Shown here: positions 11,321-23,365 of the stretch, in pieces
Layout: the number at the start of each line of letters is the position of its first letter
Position numbering within the stretch: position 1 is the stretch's first letter
Origin: Catonia carolina
Taxonomy: Eukaryota > Arthropoda > Insecta > Hemiptera > Achilidae
Length of the DNA stretch: 64,000 nucleotides
Direction: 5' to 3'
Assembly (NCBI GenBank): GCA_035578175.1
Contig: JAQMRL010000010.1
Coordinates: forward strand, 33,922,784 to 33,986,783
Made by a program: the position numbers and the translations under genes
The notes under the pieces: generated by a model
Databases searched by the model: none
What the model was told of the DNA's origin: nothing
Seen by the model: only the letters and a program-made list of their open reading frames with translations

Positions 11321-13959
11321 TATAATAAGCAATTTAATGCAGCTTGAATATAAGGGCGATAATTCTTTTTTAACGACAACTGTTTTCAGTGTATTGTTAA
11401 TAATTAAATTTTTAAATTTGTGGAAGTCATGCACAAGTTTTATTTTTGCAAAATGAAATGAGTTTTCCTATAAATGAATGTAGGTAACTTTATTATTTTA
11501 TATGCGCTATAAATATTGTACTTTTATATTTATTCCAAAGAAAGAAACGTATTTAACGATTTCGCAATGCGTATACGTGGCAATCGGCCATGATTAAAGT
11601 TTACAACTTTAGACAGCATTTCCTCCGTTTTCTCTAAATAATATAACTTATCCTTCTACAAATCCTAAAATCTCTGTCGGAATATGGTCGTTGGTTAAAT
11701 GCAGTCCAACGTTGCAAGGACGTGAAAACTTGGAACCGGGCTTTATTATTGCACTTTTTACTACCTTCATAAAGACTTAATGATGCATGTAGAACATGGT
11801 TTTGTTATTTATTACTGTAATTGAGGAAATAATTCATTTCTGCTGCTTCTTCGGTCAGGTTATTTACTTTTCTTACAAAACCCTATTACAATAATTCTTA
11901 CAGCTGACGTTATTACTATTTTTAAATTCTAAAATAACTTCTGTTTGTTAATATACTACAGCATTTCCATTTGTAATATGTTTAATACATGTACAACAAT
12001 TTCTCCTGTTATTTTCATGTAAATCTCATTTCTGTCTTTGGTTCATTAAAATCCAAACAAACTTAACTTAGTGAGAGAAATTGATAATGAGGTTGTAAAT
12101 TAAATTTTAATGGTATTGTTTACATAGATATTTAAATTTACTCCTAGTAAAAAAATACAATATACGCCAATAAATTGCACCTGTCAAAACCCATACAAAA
12201 GCTGTTGACAAAATAATATTGCCCGCTATCTGTCACAATAAGTATCCAAGTAGATACACCAACCCTTCTTAGGTAGCTGTTATAACAATAGGCCTTTACT
12301 GACCATTTATACACTATATTTCTAACCATTTCTTGAAAATACCCGATTTAACAACTATGATTATTTACATTAACACTCCTAAAAACTCGGTTCTGCTAGA
12401 AAATTCTGGAACCAGCACTTTCCTTTTAGATATTGTCAAAATACATATCCATAACGAGATAGTGTTTAAGTAAGTGAGAGAGGAAACTATACGATTTAGT
12501 AGAACAAAAAGCAACTAAAAGGACATCCGAATTACTTCACGATAAACTTACTGGACAACAACGACTATACTTTTACAAGACTTAACACGATACGATGTTT
12601 TTGACTTAAGTAGCAAATTTGGTAATAATTAACCTTTAAGTTTTATAAAAATTAGTTTAATTAAAAATTTTTTAAAATGTATTTTATTGTGATTTAATCT
12701 GTAGCGTCTGTTATTAATGGGATGATAGTGTTGATTTTGTGTTTTTGCGTTAACTTTATCAGGCCTACTTACTGTTCTTGTTTTTCTATGGAAGAGCAGA
12801 TTGTCATTTTACTGATCAGATTTTTTAAAATATGAATATTAATGGTAAAAGTAATATTACTACAGTTGCCGCAAATAACAACAAAAACAGCGTTAACGTA
12901 CATCAGGATTCTGGAGTGTGTGAACTTAAGAAATGCAGAAAGAGTTTATAAAAAATATGAAAAAGTCTTGGGAACGACGATAAAGAGAAAACTTCAGCCG
13001 TGAAAAAATCATTTAACCTGGTTTTTAATGGCCAAAACCAATCAAGAAGACAATAAAAAATATGTACAGTATGATATACTCGTAATATAAAATAGCAATT
13101 TCTTGTCATACAGAAAATTTTGTGATATTTGTTTTCGTGACATTTTTACTTTAAGGAAGCGACTGGTCTAAATGAAAGATAACCGAAAAATTAAACTTAT
13201 ATAGTAAAATTTATGCAAAAAATATCAGAGATAAATCTAAATAAATGTGTAAGTAAGATGTAAAAAAACTAAAATAATTCAAATATAGTTTGAAGTTAAT
13301 AAAAGTAAGGTAAAAAGCCTTAATCTTAAGTGAAGTAGAAAATTTGATTTCCCCATACGATGATGCAATGAAGTAAGAGGAGATTTTGTTTAGTCGCGGA
13401 AGCTCAATCAAAAGGCCGTTTCATATCCGCCCGGAATCTAACGGATTTCTATCTCCTCACACCATCTTTAAAACGCTGCTACTTAACTTCCTGACAGCTA
13501 CTATGTCTTTAATCAACACAAGGGAGTTTATTTTAGATTCACATACTGTATTAACTTACTTCGTATAGACTTTGTACTTGATTAGTTTAAAATCATTCAC
13601 TCGTTCATGAAAATAATAAATTAAGTATTTCTTTAGATAACTTTAATATTTTGACATTATTACGGGTTCTTTCAGGGTCTGGTTATTTATAAATAACAAA
13701 ATATTTTAAATTTTAACAAAATAGTCTATTTATTCACAAATGTGTCACAAAAAACTAGTTAACTTAATAACCGATTAAATTTAATAACAAAATTATTTAC
13801 CAGAGTTCTGGCCAATTGTCATTGATGGAGTTAGCACTAGAAGAAGAGATACCGAAAGGCAGATATGGCATTTTCCTGATGAAATGGGATATTTTGTATC
13901 AATGAGTTTGTAACAGTGTTAACGTTGGCAGCGACTACATATAACATTAATTTTAAGAT
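11321..13959. other. No gene or named repeat seen
   Basis: AT-rich DNA with only short open frames (11253, 12144, 12903, 13211, 13386), none carrying a recognisable motif. The segment 13801-13959 may be the eroded 5' part of the transposase remnant that follows, but it cannot be read. Confidence 0.45.
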
Positions 13960-14460
13960 AATCCCGATAGGCGATTGGAATTCTGTGAGACAGCCGCTAT
14001 TGGTGGAAAAGCCGATCCAAATTTCTTGAGATCAATTTTGTGGTGCGATGAGGCATATTTCAAACTCAATGAACGTTTCAATCGGCGCAACTGCATGTAC
14101 TGGTCGGATACAAATCCTCATAAGGTAATCCCAGAAGGGCTCAATGTGCCTGGCATTATGGTATGGGGAGGTATTTCAAGTACTGCAATGATAGTTCCTT
14201 ATTTTTTTAGGAAAATATTAAATCGGAACGTTACTTACAGATGGTGCAGAAAGTAGTTTTTCCGAAACTTGAAAACAATCCTGTTTATAATTTTCAATCG
14301 CTCATCTGGCAAAAAGATGGGACTCAAGCACATTTCGAGAGTTCGAGAGTTTTTGAATTCCAAATTTAATGAATGGATTTGGTCGCTGTGGTACAATAGA
14401 TTGGCCTGCGCGTTCGCCAGACTTACTCGTGTCATTTTCTCTGTGGTGTTTTATAAAGGA
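13960..14460 (+). pseudogene. Tc1/mariner-superfamily transposase remnant
   Basis: The frame starts NPDRRLEFCETA and continues DPNFLRSILWCDEAYFKLN, NRRNCMYWSDTNPH, VPGIMVWGGISS. After a frame change it reads VVFPKLENN, LIWQKDGTQAHF and finally GTIDWPARSPDL. These are hallmarks of the IS630/Tc1/mariner DDE transposases common in insects: first aspartate in WCDEAYF (codon near 14047), second in WQKDGTQAH (near 14316), and the WPARSPDL block that normally precedes the third acidic residue. That residue is lost because the usual 'TPLDFFLWG' is degenerate. The N-terminal helix-turn-helix part and both inverted repeats are not recognisable. It is an old, inactive copy. Confidence 0.75.
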
Positions 14461-16273
14461 ATTGTTGTTTTCTTCAAAACCATAAAACCTAAACGAACTA
14501 AAAAGTATAAATTGAAAATACTTTGACACCGTCAATGAAGATAAATTGTTAATGTTGAAAATTAGTCAACCAGTCTTAAGTCGTTGTATGTAGTGTATAG
14601 ACACTAATAAACATTTTGAACAACCGCTGTAATATAGGTATTAAAGGTACTGTGTAAGTACAGTTGAAATAATTGATATGTTTTCTTGCTTGTAAGTTTC
14701 TTATTCCGTTAACTTGTAACGCCTGTAATTTTTATATTTTCCGTTTATATGGGGAAATTGAAATATACGCCACCCGGTAGGCAAAATAAATAGGTTAGTG
14801 CTAATTAGAAAATTGTTAATGATAAACATTTCAATAGAAAAACTAATGAACGATGGCTGTATCGGTGATGTATTTGATTGCTAAGTTGAAGATCGCGAGT
14901 TCGGGGTAATAGATAGATTCTGGGTGTCACCTAATTTTATCAAAGATCAATATCAGAACAGTTTAACTACTTAAAAAAATTAAAGCAAAACATTAGCTGA
15001 TGTTCTCAATTACTGACGCGACCATAAGCTAAAGAATGAATTATTGACATTCATTTCCTCTCATGAGCAGATGAATAAAAATTACTGAAACAGTCGTGTT
15101 GAAGGACTTTTCAAAATGTCAAAGCACTAAGAAAATCGATAGACTGTTCATTGTCGTAGATAGGCATGCCATTAACTTCAATAATGTTATGCTAGGGGTA
15201 GAGTTGATGAATTAATTAACATTTAACATGTAGTGGCCGGTTATAGTATGGTTGTAACAAATGACAGGAATTTGTTTCGACGTGTCGTACTATTAGAGAA
15301 ACAATCATTCTCTGACACATTCACACAACTTTTTTCCTCCCCTTTAAAATGTAATATATTCTGAACGATAGAACCGGGGAACTGACATGTTATATTTCAA
15401 ACAGAACCAAAGTTTAGATACTTTCCAATTTGTCCCGCAAAGAACAAAACTACTCTAACATCTGGTTTATTTCCTTCAAAACGTTTTGTTTACTTATTTA
15501 TTCACCAAATATTTAAATAAAACAGATCTTCTTTTAATTTACAACTAATGGGCTACAAATTTATAGTTTATCAACTTGGGTATTATTTAAATCAGTTTAA
15601 TAATAATTATGTTAAAACATTTGTAATACGAGAGTCTTTTTTCAACCTACGATAGGCCATAAATAAAAGATAAGTGAATATAGAAAAAAAATTAATACTA
15701 AAAGATTCGTATACCTATACTTTTGACATAACCTCTTTGACGATTGAAGCAATTTTTGGTTTTGGGAGCAATTAGAAAAACCTGAGGAAATGACGTGTAA
15801 CTTTCCTCTCTAGATGTTTTATTTATATTCACTGTGAATGTCGTATTTTCCATAGATGTATGTTTTCTCTTCCAAAACAAAACAACAAAAAACCAAAAAT
15901 TTACAATTTTATCATTTCTTTCTATAAGACGATAGATTTGATAACAGATTTAGTTACCTTACAGAACTCATTATTCGGTGTTTTTCTTATTATGTCAGCA
16001 CGACGACTTCGTGACGGTCACAGTCAGAAATACCTTTCAAGTAAGAATGAAATAAATACATAGGCTTATTTATTTCATTGACTAGGAATATTCTGTAAAA
16101 AGAAAATAATTTCTCGGAATGGTTCTTAAATTTGTGAAAAATTCTTATAGTTAGAATTTAACTGAGTAAGCTCCTCCAGATTTTGGGTATGGTAGTAAGT
16201 ATTGGACTCCCGGGTCCCCTTAATGTACTTATTACACGACACTTCTTTGTTTATTGTAAAACAAAAAATAATT
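14461..16273. other. No gene or named repeat seen
   Basis: AT-rich DNA. Several open frames of 60-67 codons lack motifs. No inverted or direct repeat longer than chance was noticed. Confidence 0.45.
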
Positions 16274-16460
16274 GCCGGCCGCATAGGCGTAGTTGGTAAC
16301 GTGCTCGTCTCTCATCATGCGGTCCTGGGTTCGAATCCCAATCAGGCACGACATATTTTCATTTGTTACAAAAAATCATTTCATTGTACACCTACAACCC
16401 AACGTCGTCGCTAATCACCGTTGCAGTTGATGCGACGTTAAATAAATTTAAAAAAAATTT
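16274..16460 (+). repeat. tRNA-derived SINE (family A)
   Basis: The head GCCGGCCGCATAGGCGTAG carries the A-box (AGGCGTAGTTGG), followed by the B-box GGGTTCGAATCCC. The internal part differs from the 11050 copy but ends in the same GCGACGTTAAA motif and an A-rich tail, so the two are subfamilies. An imperfect duplication, ACAAAAAATAATT versus ACAGAAAAATACTT, may flank it. Confidence 0.75.
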
Positions 16461-17704
16461 ATAACAGAAAAATACTTATTTTGTGAGAGAAATAAATCTC
16501 GATACTATTCAGAAAATAGGTGAAGAGACTCTTCACCTACTTTACCTGTATAGCCTCCACCGTCGTCTTGTATGTCAGGACTTTAGAAGAGACGGAACAA
16601 ATTTTTATCGCTTGGCAAAATTTTAAAAAAGAAAATATTTAGTAAAATTCTACATTACGAATAAAAATATATTAATGGGTTCTGCTTAATCATTAAAAAA
16701 AATAACATTAATCATTGTAGAACAAAATTTATAAAATATACCTTTCGATATAATACGAACCTCTTTATAAAGTGCAGGAACAAATGAACAAAAGATCAAC
16801 TAAATTGTCTTCTACTTTTATTTTTAAAAGAAAAGAATAAATACTGAAGGCAATCAGTACCGTAGTAAAACCTGTGAGTGTTTTATACTAATTCAACTCT
16901 TATATTGTAGTAGTAGATTTAAATGCAAGTCACGTTCCCTAATCTGTGGCCTCAAACCAGATTAATTTAATTTCTGTCCCACATTCTCTTCTAGATTAAT
17001 TGGAAATTCCATTGAATTTGAAACTTCGTTCCCAGATCCGCAACCTCTATGTTTATACCACTAAAACTTTAACTCTCAAATGCGCCTCCTTGGTTTCTTA
17101 ATGAATTATATACAAACTTTAGTATTTTAATATTGTAAGAAAATATAAAATCTGTAAAAACATCATCCGAGTTTCCTTCAGAATTTATTAACTTTCTTAA
17201 TAAACATTTCCGTAAGGAAACGATTTTCAGTTTTAAAAGAAAAACACAACAAAAATTAAATAACTGTTTAGCTAACATTTATTTTAGCAGTTAGGAACTG
17301 TGAATTATTTCATATTTCCGAATTGAACCATTTATTAGGGAAATTAAAAATTAATCATTTTCAACTTATTATTAATGTCTATTATAGCTCGGAGTAATTA
17401 TTTTTTAAATTTTAATTCTTTATTTTGAATTTTATTATAAAAAACCACTGCATGGGTGATAACTGAAACTTAAAATTTAGCTTAATTATCACATACAAAG
17501 TTACAACAATTATTTTACAAATAATGATACAGAGTAAACATATATATAAACGAAAAGAAACAAAAGATAAAAAAAGTAAACAAAAAATAATATATGTAAT
17601 AAAAATCTTATTCCCTCTTCTCCCCTTCTTTTCCCTTACGTTATAAAAATTACCGGAAATCATTTTAGGAAAACATGAAATCTTAAAATATAGAAAATAT
17701 AAGA
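16461..17704. other. AT-rich DNA; one long antisense open frame of doubtful value
   Basis: A 113-codon frame lies at 17412-17753 on the minus strand. Its product would be almost entirely F, I, Y, L and K, as expected of AT-rich DNA, and shows no domain. Part of it overlaps the duplicated block at 17705-17779. I do not call it a gene. Confidence 0.45.
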
Positions 17705-17942
17705 AAACTTGAGACGTGTACATAAACACTGTAATAAACTTCACTCTGCACACATCTGATTTCCCAACTGTTCGTTGATATAAATATGAACTTATATATA
17801 ATATATATATATATATTATATTATATATATTATATTATATATAATATAATAATATGATATATAATATAAACTTGAGACGTGTACATAAACACTGTAATAA
17901 ACTTTGCTCTGCACACATCTGATTTCCCAACTGTTCGTTGAT
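17705..17942. repeat. 75-bp direct duplication flanking an AT-palindrome tract
   Basis: The block 17705-17779 (starting AAACTTGAGACGTGTACATA) recurs at 17868-17942 with two visible mismatches. The 88 bp between them are nearly pure alternating A/T with nested palindromes such as TATATTATATTATATAT. This looks like a local duplication caused by replication slippage or repair at a hairpin-forming AT tract. Confidence 0.85.
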
Positions 17943-19384
17943 TCATTTGATAACTAACAGTATTGATTGAAACACTGTTATAAATTTCCTAAATGGCTTT
18001 ATCAAAATTCTGGTATTATAATAACATGATCTAGCGTAACTTAATAGTATTCTTATACATGATTGAGATGTTACGTAAACGGTAGAAGAAAATAATTTAA
18101 ATGGTACATCGCCAAGAAAACCGTGGCCTGTTGCTATGCAAAAATGCCTCAGGCGTGAAATGAAGAAGCGAGCTCAGCGCAGCAATTTAATTTTGCCAAT
18201 GGTGAAAAATTAAGTGAATCAGGAACAAGCGAAAAGAGAAATTTCCTAAAAGAACACAGTCAACCTCAAAGAAGGGCGACTGTATAACGATGCTTCGTTT
18301 CAACCAATAACATTAAAGAAGATATTTTTACCTGCGTTTCATTAAAAAGAAAAGAGATTCGAAAATTAAATTACTTTAATTGGTATTATTAATTACAAAA
18401 TAAATTGTTTGATCATTAAATTTTATTTATAGGCTTTAGTTGAATAACATGTTTAAAATGTTTAATAACTTCATTATTTTTTCAGAATGTAACAAGTTTT
18501 ATTCCTCCGATAATTTCATTATTTTATTTTTAAAGGATTTTCTTTTTACTTTCTCACATTTTAGTTAAGGAGAAAGTACTGCAGTCATTAAAATTTTTAT
18601 AATAGTTTACTTGAAATTTTAATAAATTATTTTGTACCTGGGTTATATCGTTCGGTGAAGGTAGTCATTTGGGGGTATTGAATTTTTTCTCTCTAATGGA
18701 ATTAGGAACACAAATTATCTTGTACATTTTCCATAATGTAATATTTAAGTTATTTTTCTCATTTTATCTAAATTTAGAATCAAAATGCTATTACTTCATG
18801 TTTAAACTTATTCAAACTCATTTTAAAAATTGTAAATCAAATAACATTTTTTAGCATTCTTTTAAAATTTTCTTCCTTAGATCAGCCTTCCCGGTTATTC
18901 TAATTCAATATTTGTTTAGAGTTATTTATTTAAATTAAAAGATAAATAATTCTGAAAATGGTACACCAAATCACTGACCACCTCAAACACTGATATATTG
19001 CGATATAATAGTAACAAATTATTTATTGTATGCAATTAAGTGTACTGTAAAGAAACGCATGGAAGGCATTAAAAAGGATTCTCAGAAATCGAAACTAGCA
19101 GAAAGGTTTTTATTTTGATTACTTAGAAGAACAGGCATCCTTAGATTTACACGGTCAATTCGTTCCGAAAAATCTGCGCGTAATTCAAAACCGCATAAAT
19201 CAGGACCAGGTTCCCATAAGATTACATTGTAGCACTAATATGTAGTGACTTGTTTCACAGCAAGGATAAAAATAATTTTAAAACATTAATTTGGTTTTAA
19301 CATAATGTAATTTAAACTAAAATAATTAAAATATTACAGATCAAGCACAAATAATAATAAAAATACAGCTTTTGATTTCACAGA
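17943..19384. other. No gene or named repeat seen
   Basis: AT-rich DNA, slightly less so at 18110-18300, where no frame stays open. Nothing could be supported. Confidence 0.45.
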
Positions 19385-19707
19385 CCCACCGGGTTGGTCT
19401 AGATGTAAAGTCGTCGCCGCGAGTCAGCTGTTTAACAGCTGATTGTCGGAGACGAAGGTTCCTGGTTCAAATCTTAGTAAAGGTAGTTACTTTTATACGA
19501 AATTGAATACTAGACAGTGGTTACCAGTGTACTTTGTTGGTTGGGGTTCAATTAACCATACTGTCTCAGGAATGATCGGCCTGAGTCTGTACAAGATTAC
19601 ACCTCATTTACACGTCATACACATCATCCTCATCTAATTGGGTCATGGGGTTGCTTATTGTTCTGAATTGAACAGATTGCACGTACACAGATTAGGAACA
19701 AAAAAAA
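19385..19707 (+). repeat. tRNA-derived SINE (family B), near full length
   Basis: This is the best copy of its family. The head CCCACCGGGTTGGTCTAG contains the A-box TGGTCTAGATG, and the B-box GGTTCAAATC lies about 60 bp further on. Between them is the 17-bp palindrome CAGCTGTTTAACAGCTG, where a tRNA would carry its anticodon or variable arm. The 3' half has conserved blocks (TACTAGACAGTGGTTACC, AATTGGGTCATGGGG, GAACAGATTGCACGTACA) and ends in an A-rich tail. Confidence 0.8.
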
Positions 19708-20484
19708 TAGTTTTTAAAAAATTTCACTGCATACCTTTATTCTAGTGTTGGTTTCTGAAATAAAGCATCCAGTTTTATCTGTTTGGTAGACAACTTGTAT
19801 TCGTTAAGCGCCATTCGTAACAATGAACCTGACTTTTAGTACCGTTAATCACTTTTTCACTTCTCTCAGTTCTGGTATCATTTTCTTTTATGTATTCTCA
19901 AAACTTTTCTACATATTCGAAAACTTCAGGTAAACCTTTGACACCCAGGGCTGGCGGCAACGTGGGCGTAGAACAAGATGGTTGTGATATTGAATCATTC
20001 ATTACCTGTCTGTATTTCACAAATTCCTCTTCAGCCGACATCATTATGGTGTGAAATCACCTTCTGCTCTATCGCTATGAAATCTTTAGTATCCAGTGGC
20101 TGTTTATCGCTTTCAATAACTTCTTCGATGTCTTTCTTTGTTTGCATCTTTATTTACGTCTTTTGTCACGTATATTTGAAACGGAAACCGCGAATATTTA
20201 AGGAAGGGTGCTAAAATGACGACCGCGTAACTTCAAAATCGAGAAAATCAAAATACGTAATTCTAAGGGATGCCTGTAATCAAAATAACGTTATGGATAA
20301 TTCAGGCAAGTGTGGAACGTATTAGAAAGTTCTCTATTATTTGAGAAACTATCAAACCGCATTTATAAAAACAGTTATAAAAACCTTTGTAGGTCAGTTA
20401 GTTTCCATGCGGTAATGAATGAGTGCAATTAGACCAGTTTTTAGTGTTAAACCAGTGTGAATACATTGTACGTTACAGAAAAGG
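19708..20484. other. No gene seen
   Basis: AT-rich DNA. The open frame at 19978-20214 has no domain, and there are no repeats apart from the target duplication AGAAAAGG at 20477-20484. Confidence 0.45.
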
Positions 20485-20826
20485 CACGGACTTAGTATGA
20501 TAGGGACGGAGCGTACGTATCTTAATACACACAACGAAACTGTGTCCAACTCCGGCCACTTGGAGAAAAGAGAAGGTTGTATAAATTTAAAAATCGAGCT
20601 AGGGTCGCCTCCCACTCCTTACACTCTCGGTCGTGCATTGTATATAGGTGCTATCTGCATATATAGTATATACCTGCTGCGCGCATCTTATTAAATATAG
20701 CTCAGTCTTTGCTTTGGAGTGGGAGTTGGGCTTAGCTCACTTTTCTCTGTTTCTCTTTTTTCCGTATCCCCTCTTTAGACACAGATTTTTGAATTTACGC
20801 TCCGTCCCTATCATACTAAGTCCGTG
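20485..20826. mobile_element. MITE with perfect 31-bp inverted repeats and 8-bp target duplication
   Basis: Bases 20485-20515 (beginning CACGGACTTAGTATGATAGG) are the exact reverse complement of 20796-20826. Both flanks carry a perfect 8-bp duplication, AGAAAAGG, at 20477-20484 and 20827-20834. The 280-bp interior is non-coding and has further inverted pieces (CTCCCACTCC against GGAGTGGGAG). An 8-bp duplication with CA-starting ends fits the hAT superfamily, though the 31-bp repeat length also recalls P elements. The perfect ends and duplication suggest recent insertion. No transposase for it lies in the window. Confidence 0.9.
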
Positions 20827-21212
20827 AGAAAAGGTCTGCGTACTGTGTACAAACATTGTAATTGGTTGTAGGTGAGAGGTAAATTGTTAAATGTAAAATA
20901 ACTGCTATTATTAGTTTAAGCTTTTTAAGTTTCGTAATTAATTTAATTAAAGTAATTTATTTGTAATTTTTTATTAGTCTAAGCTTAAATAGTTAATAAT
21001 TTTAATTTTGTATGCAAATATATAAAATTTTTAAGTTTAAAATAAGTCTGTTTATTAATTACTATACCTTATCATAAAAGAACCTTGGTTTAAGTATTGC
21101 AATAGTAGGAATAAACATTGGTATCAGTTATTTCATCTAGTAAATTTAGGAAGGAGTGGACGGATTTCGTTCAAAATTAAATATTAAGATCTTACTCTAA
21201 GAGAGAATGTGT
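20827..21212. other. AT-rich DNA, no gene seen
   Basis: Nothing recognisable apart from the right-hand 8-bp target duplication of the MITE at 20827-20834. Confidence 0.5.
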
Positions 21213-21625
21213 GGTTGTTAAGGTCAACAGCCGAAAGGGTGGTTTGAACCTCTCTAGAGGCTTTACTTAGTAAAACGAGAAGTGAGGTGGTTTACTTTGC
21301 CTTCTTCACTGATTGGAAAAGTAGCCTTTGCTTATCAACATACCAGACCCTCCAAAAAGCATCTATTCTGCACCCTGCAAATGACACCTTCACTTCATTC
21401 ACTATAAGGTCTGGCTGTATAATGAAATTCATTACTTTCAGAGGAGATAACTCTGACTAGTGTTTGTTACAACACTACCTCTTCTGTTCTTAAATAGTTC
21501 AGTCATATAATTGGCTGATAATGTGATAAGAAACAGAACTATTTTTTGTAGCCCTGGAATTATTTTGCTCTGGAATTAGCAAATCGAGTGCAAATAATTT
21601 AACATTCCACCTGCCTGTTATGGGT
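21213..21625 (+). repeat. Unclassified interspersed repeat (family D), copy 1
   Basis: About 410 bp shared with 31985-32366 (minus), 60001-60384 (plus) and 58261-58512 (minus, internally deleted). Conserved blocks in order are GGTTTGAACCTCT, AGAGGCTTTACT-AGTAAAACGA, GTGAGGTGGTTTA, a CTTCACTTCATTCAC block, TGGCTGTATAATGAAATTCA, AGATAACTCT-ACTAG and a CACCTGCCTGT end. I see no inverted repeats, A/B boxes or coding sequence. Confidence 0.75.
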
Positions 21626-23261
21626 GAAAAGAAAGAGAGAATGGGACGAAGAGTGAATATGAGTAATTATTAGTAGGTGAATGTAAGTCACTGGTTGAGT
21701 ATATTTTATGAAAATGCAGAATTTAATATTCCAAAAATCCTTTATAAGCGTTTTTTATAAGCATTGTATAACTAATGGTTTTGTGAAGTATTTTATAACA
21801 TATATTTGGGAAATTTGGACCCTTAAAAGACAGGAAATATGAGCAACCATATTATAAATCCGTGTGGAAAGGAGGTGTATTGTACAAATAACTTTATTGC
21901 TAAGATAAATGTGGGCATAGCGTGAGACATCATTGCATGTCAAGAGGCTACTATACCGGCCTGACAAGTCACTTCAACCGTTCCAGTCGGGAATCCTTAT
22001 CCGTTTTTCCACTATAACGACTCCTGAAATTTCTTTTCTATTTTCTATTATTATAAATGAAATAGTTACCGTTAAAACAAATTTCATCCGAGTTTAATTT
22101 GTTATATGGTATTTATTTTAGTTTATCGTAGTTTTATTTCAATTAAGATCGATTTCAATCTCTGAAATTCGCAGCATGGAACCTTCGTGTCATGTCTTTG
22201 TTTATTTCGTAATATATATTCTACTCTACTATTCACTAAAACTTTTCCTACATTTCCGGTTCTACTTTTGTCTGTAAAAATTTGTTGAATATTATTTTTG
22301 TTGAATAGAGATACAGTTTTCTTTAATTGCGTTATTGATACTTGTTACGTCACACCTGACCATATGATTCATAACGCATAAAGAACAATAATTTTCTGAA
22401 ACTTTGTCTCTTACCAAATAACTCATTTAAAAACCTCCGCATTTTTAAAACATTAGTTATTTATGTCTTCTACTCTTTCTTTGCTGATCAATCTATATAA
22501 ATGAAATTGTGATTTTGTCTGTACAATTTTTCAAAATGCCCCAAATTTTGTTTCTGCGCCAGATGTACCACGTAAACACCGAAATAAGTTCAGCTGAATT
22601 TTTGTCTATTTTCCTGCTGCATGTTACGGCATCACGCAAGAACCGCTGAACCAAATTCAATGAATTTCGGTATCTAGGTTCTGAACATAATAGAAATGAA
22701 AATAATTTTTTTAAATATCACAAAAGGATGGTGGAGTTCAGAGGGAGGGGTAAACAAAAAACTACGAATATCTCCGTTAAAAGTCAATGTATCAAAAAAT
22801 GTTATACAATCGAAATTATAAAACGTTAAAAGACAAATAAGTTTCATTATGTAAAGTTTTTCGTTTTCATGCATAATAACGGAGATATTACCAATTAAAA
22901 AAAATAAACCAATATTTTTAGAAGAATATTAACATACAAAATAAAAAAACAATAAACACAGGCCTACGCCCCGGTAAAACCCGTATTCATTTAGTTGGTT
23001 ACATTCCTACCCATTCCATCAGTGCCCTATACACCTTTTCTCGATCACATTGTCAAAAATGAATCAGTCTGCGTAGCGGTCACCATCGTAGTGTTCCTAT
23101 TGTGATTTACCTTTCATTTATTATGAAAATAATAAAGCGCTGCAATATCTTAATTTAAAAACACAAAGATCTTGCTTTTATTTTACGTTCAACTATTTTT
23201 TTCTCGTAAATAATAATGCTGTTCAAAGGAGGTAGATAACAATGAACAGTTAAATAATATC
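21626..23261. other. No gene; a possible Helitron-like 5' end near 22490-22690
   Basis: Near 22490 the sequence TCTATATAAATGAAATTGTG is followed by an ATTTTGTCTGT stretch and then by AAGAACCGCTGAACCAAATTC. This resembles the 5' end of Helitrons in several insects as I remember them (TC start, TATATAAATG, then a GAACGGCTGGACC-like phrase). No 3' hairpin with CTRR could be matched to it. The remainder is plain AT-rich DNA. Confidence 0.3.
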
Positions 23262-23365
23262 AGACTTGACAGGGATCAAACACGGTACCCCAACCGACCG
23301 TCCACGGGACCAAGAAACCGTTCGAAGAACGGGCACTTTAGCTAGAGTCTGTCTACGCTAAGAGT
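23262..23365 (-). repeat. Possible tRNA-derived SINE head
   Basis: On the minus strand the A-box-like TAGCTAAAGTG is followed about 60 bp later by the B-box-like GTGTTTGATCCC (one mismatch to consensus), with a CCGTTC-ttc-GAACGG hairpin between them. The local GC content is above the surroundings. It could be a decayed tRNA gene or a SINE head; no second copy was seen in the window. Confidence 0.3.

Noticed and set aside
16202..16414. 70-codon open frame
   Set aside because: It runs through a tRNA-derived SINE and reads the promoter boxes as protein.
17412..17753. 113-codon minus-strand open frame
   Set aside because: Almost only F, I, Y, L, K and C; sits in AT-rich DNA, overlaps a local duplication and has no domain.
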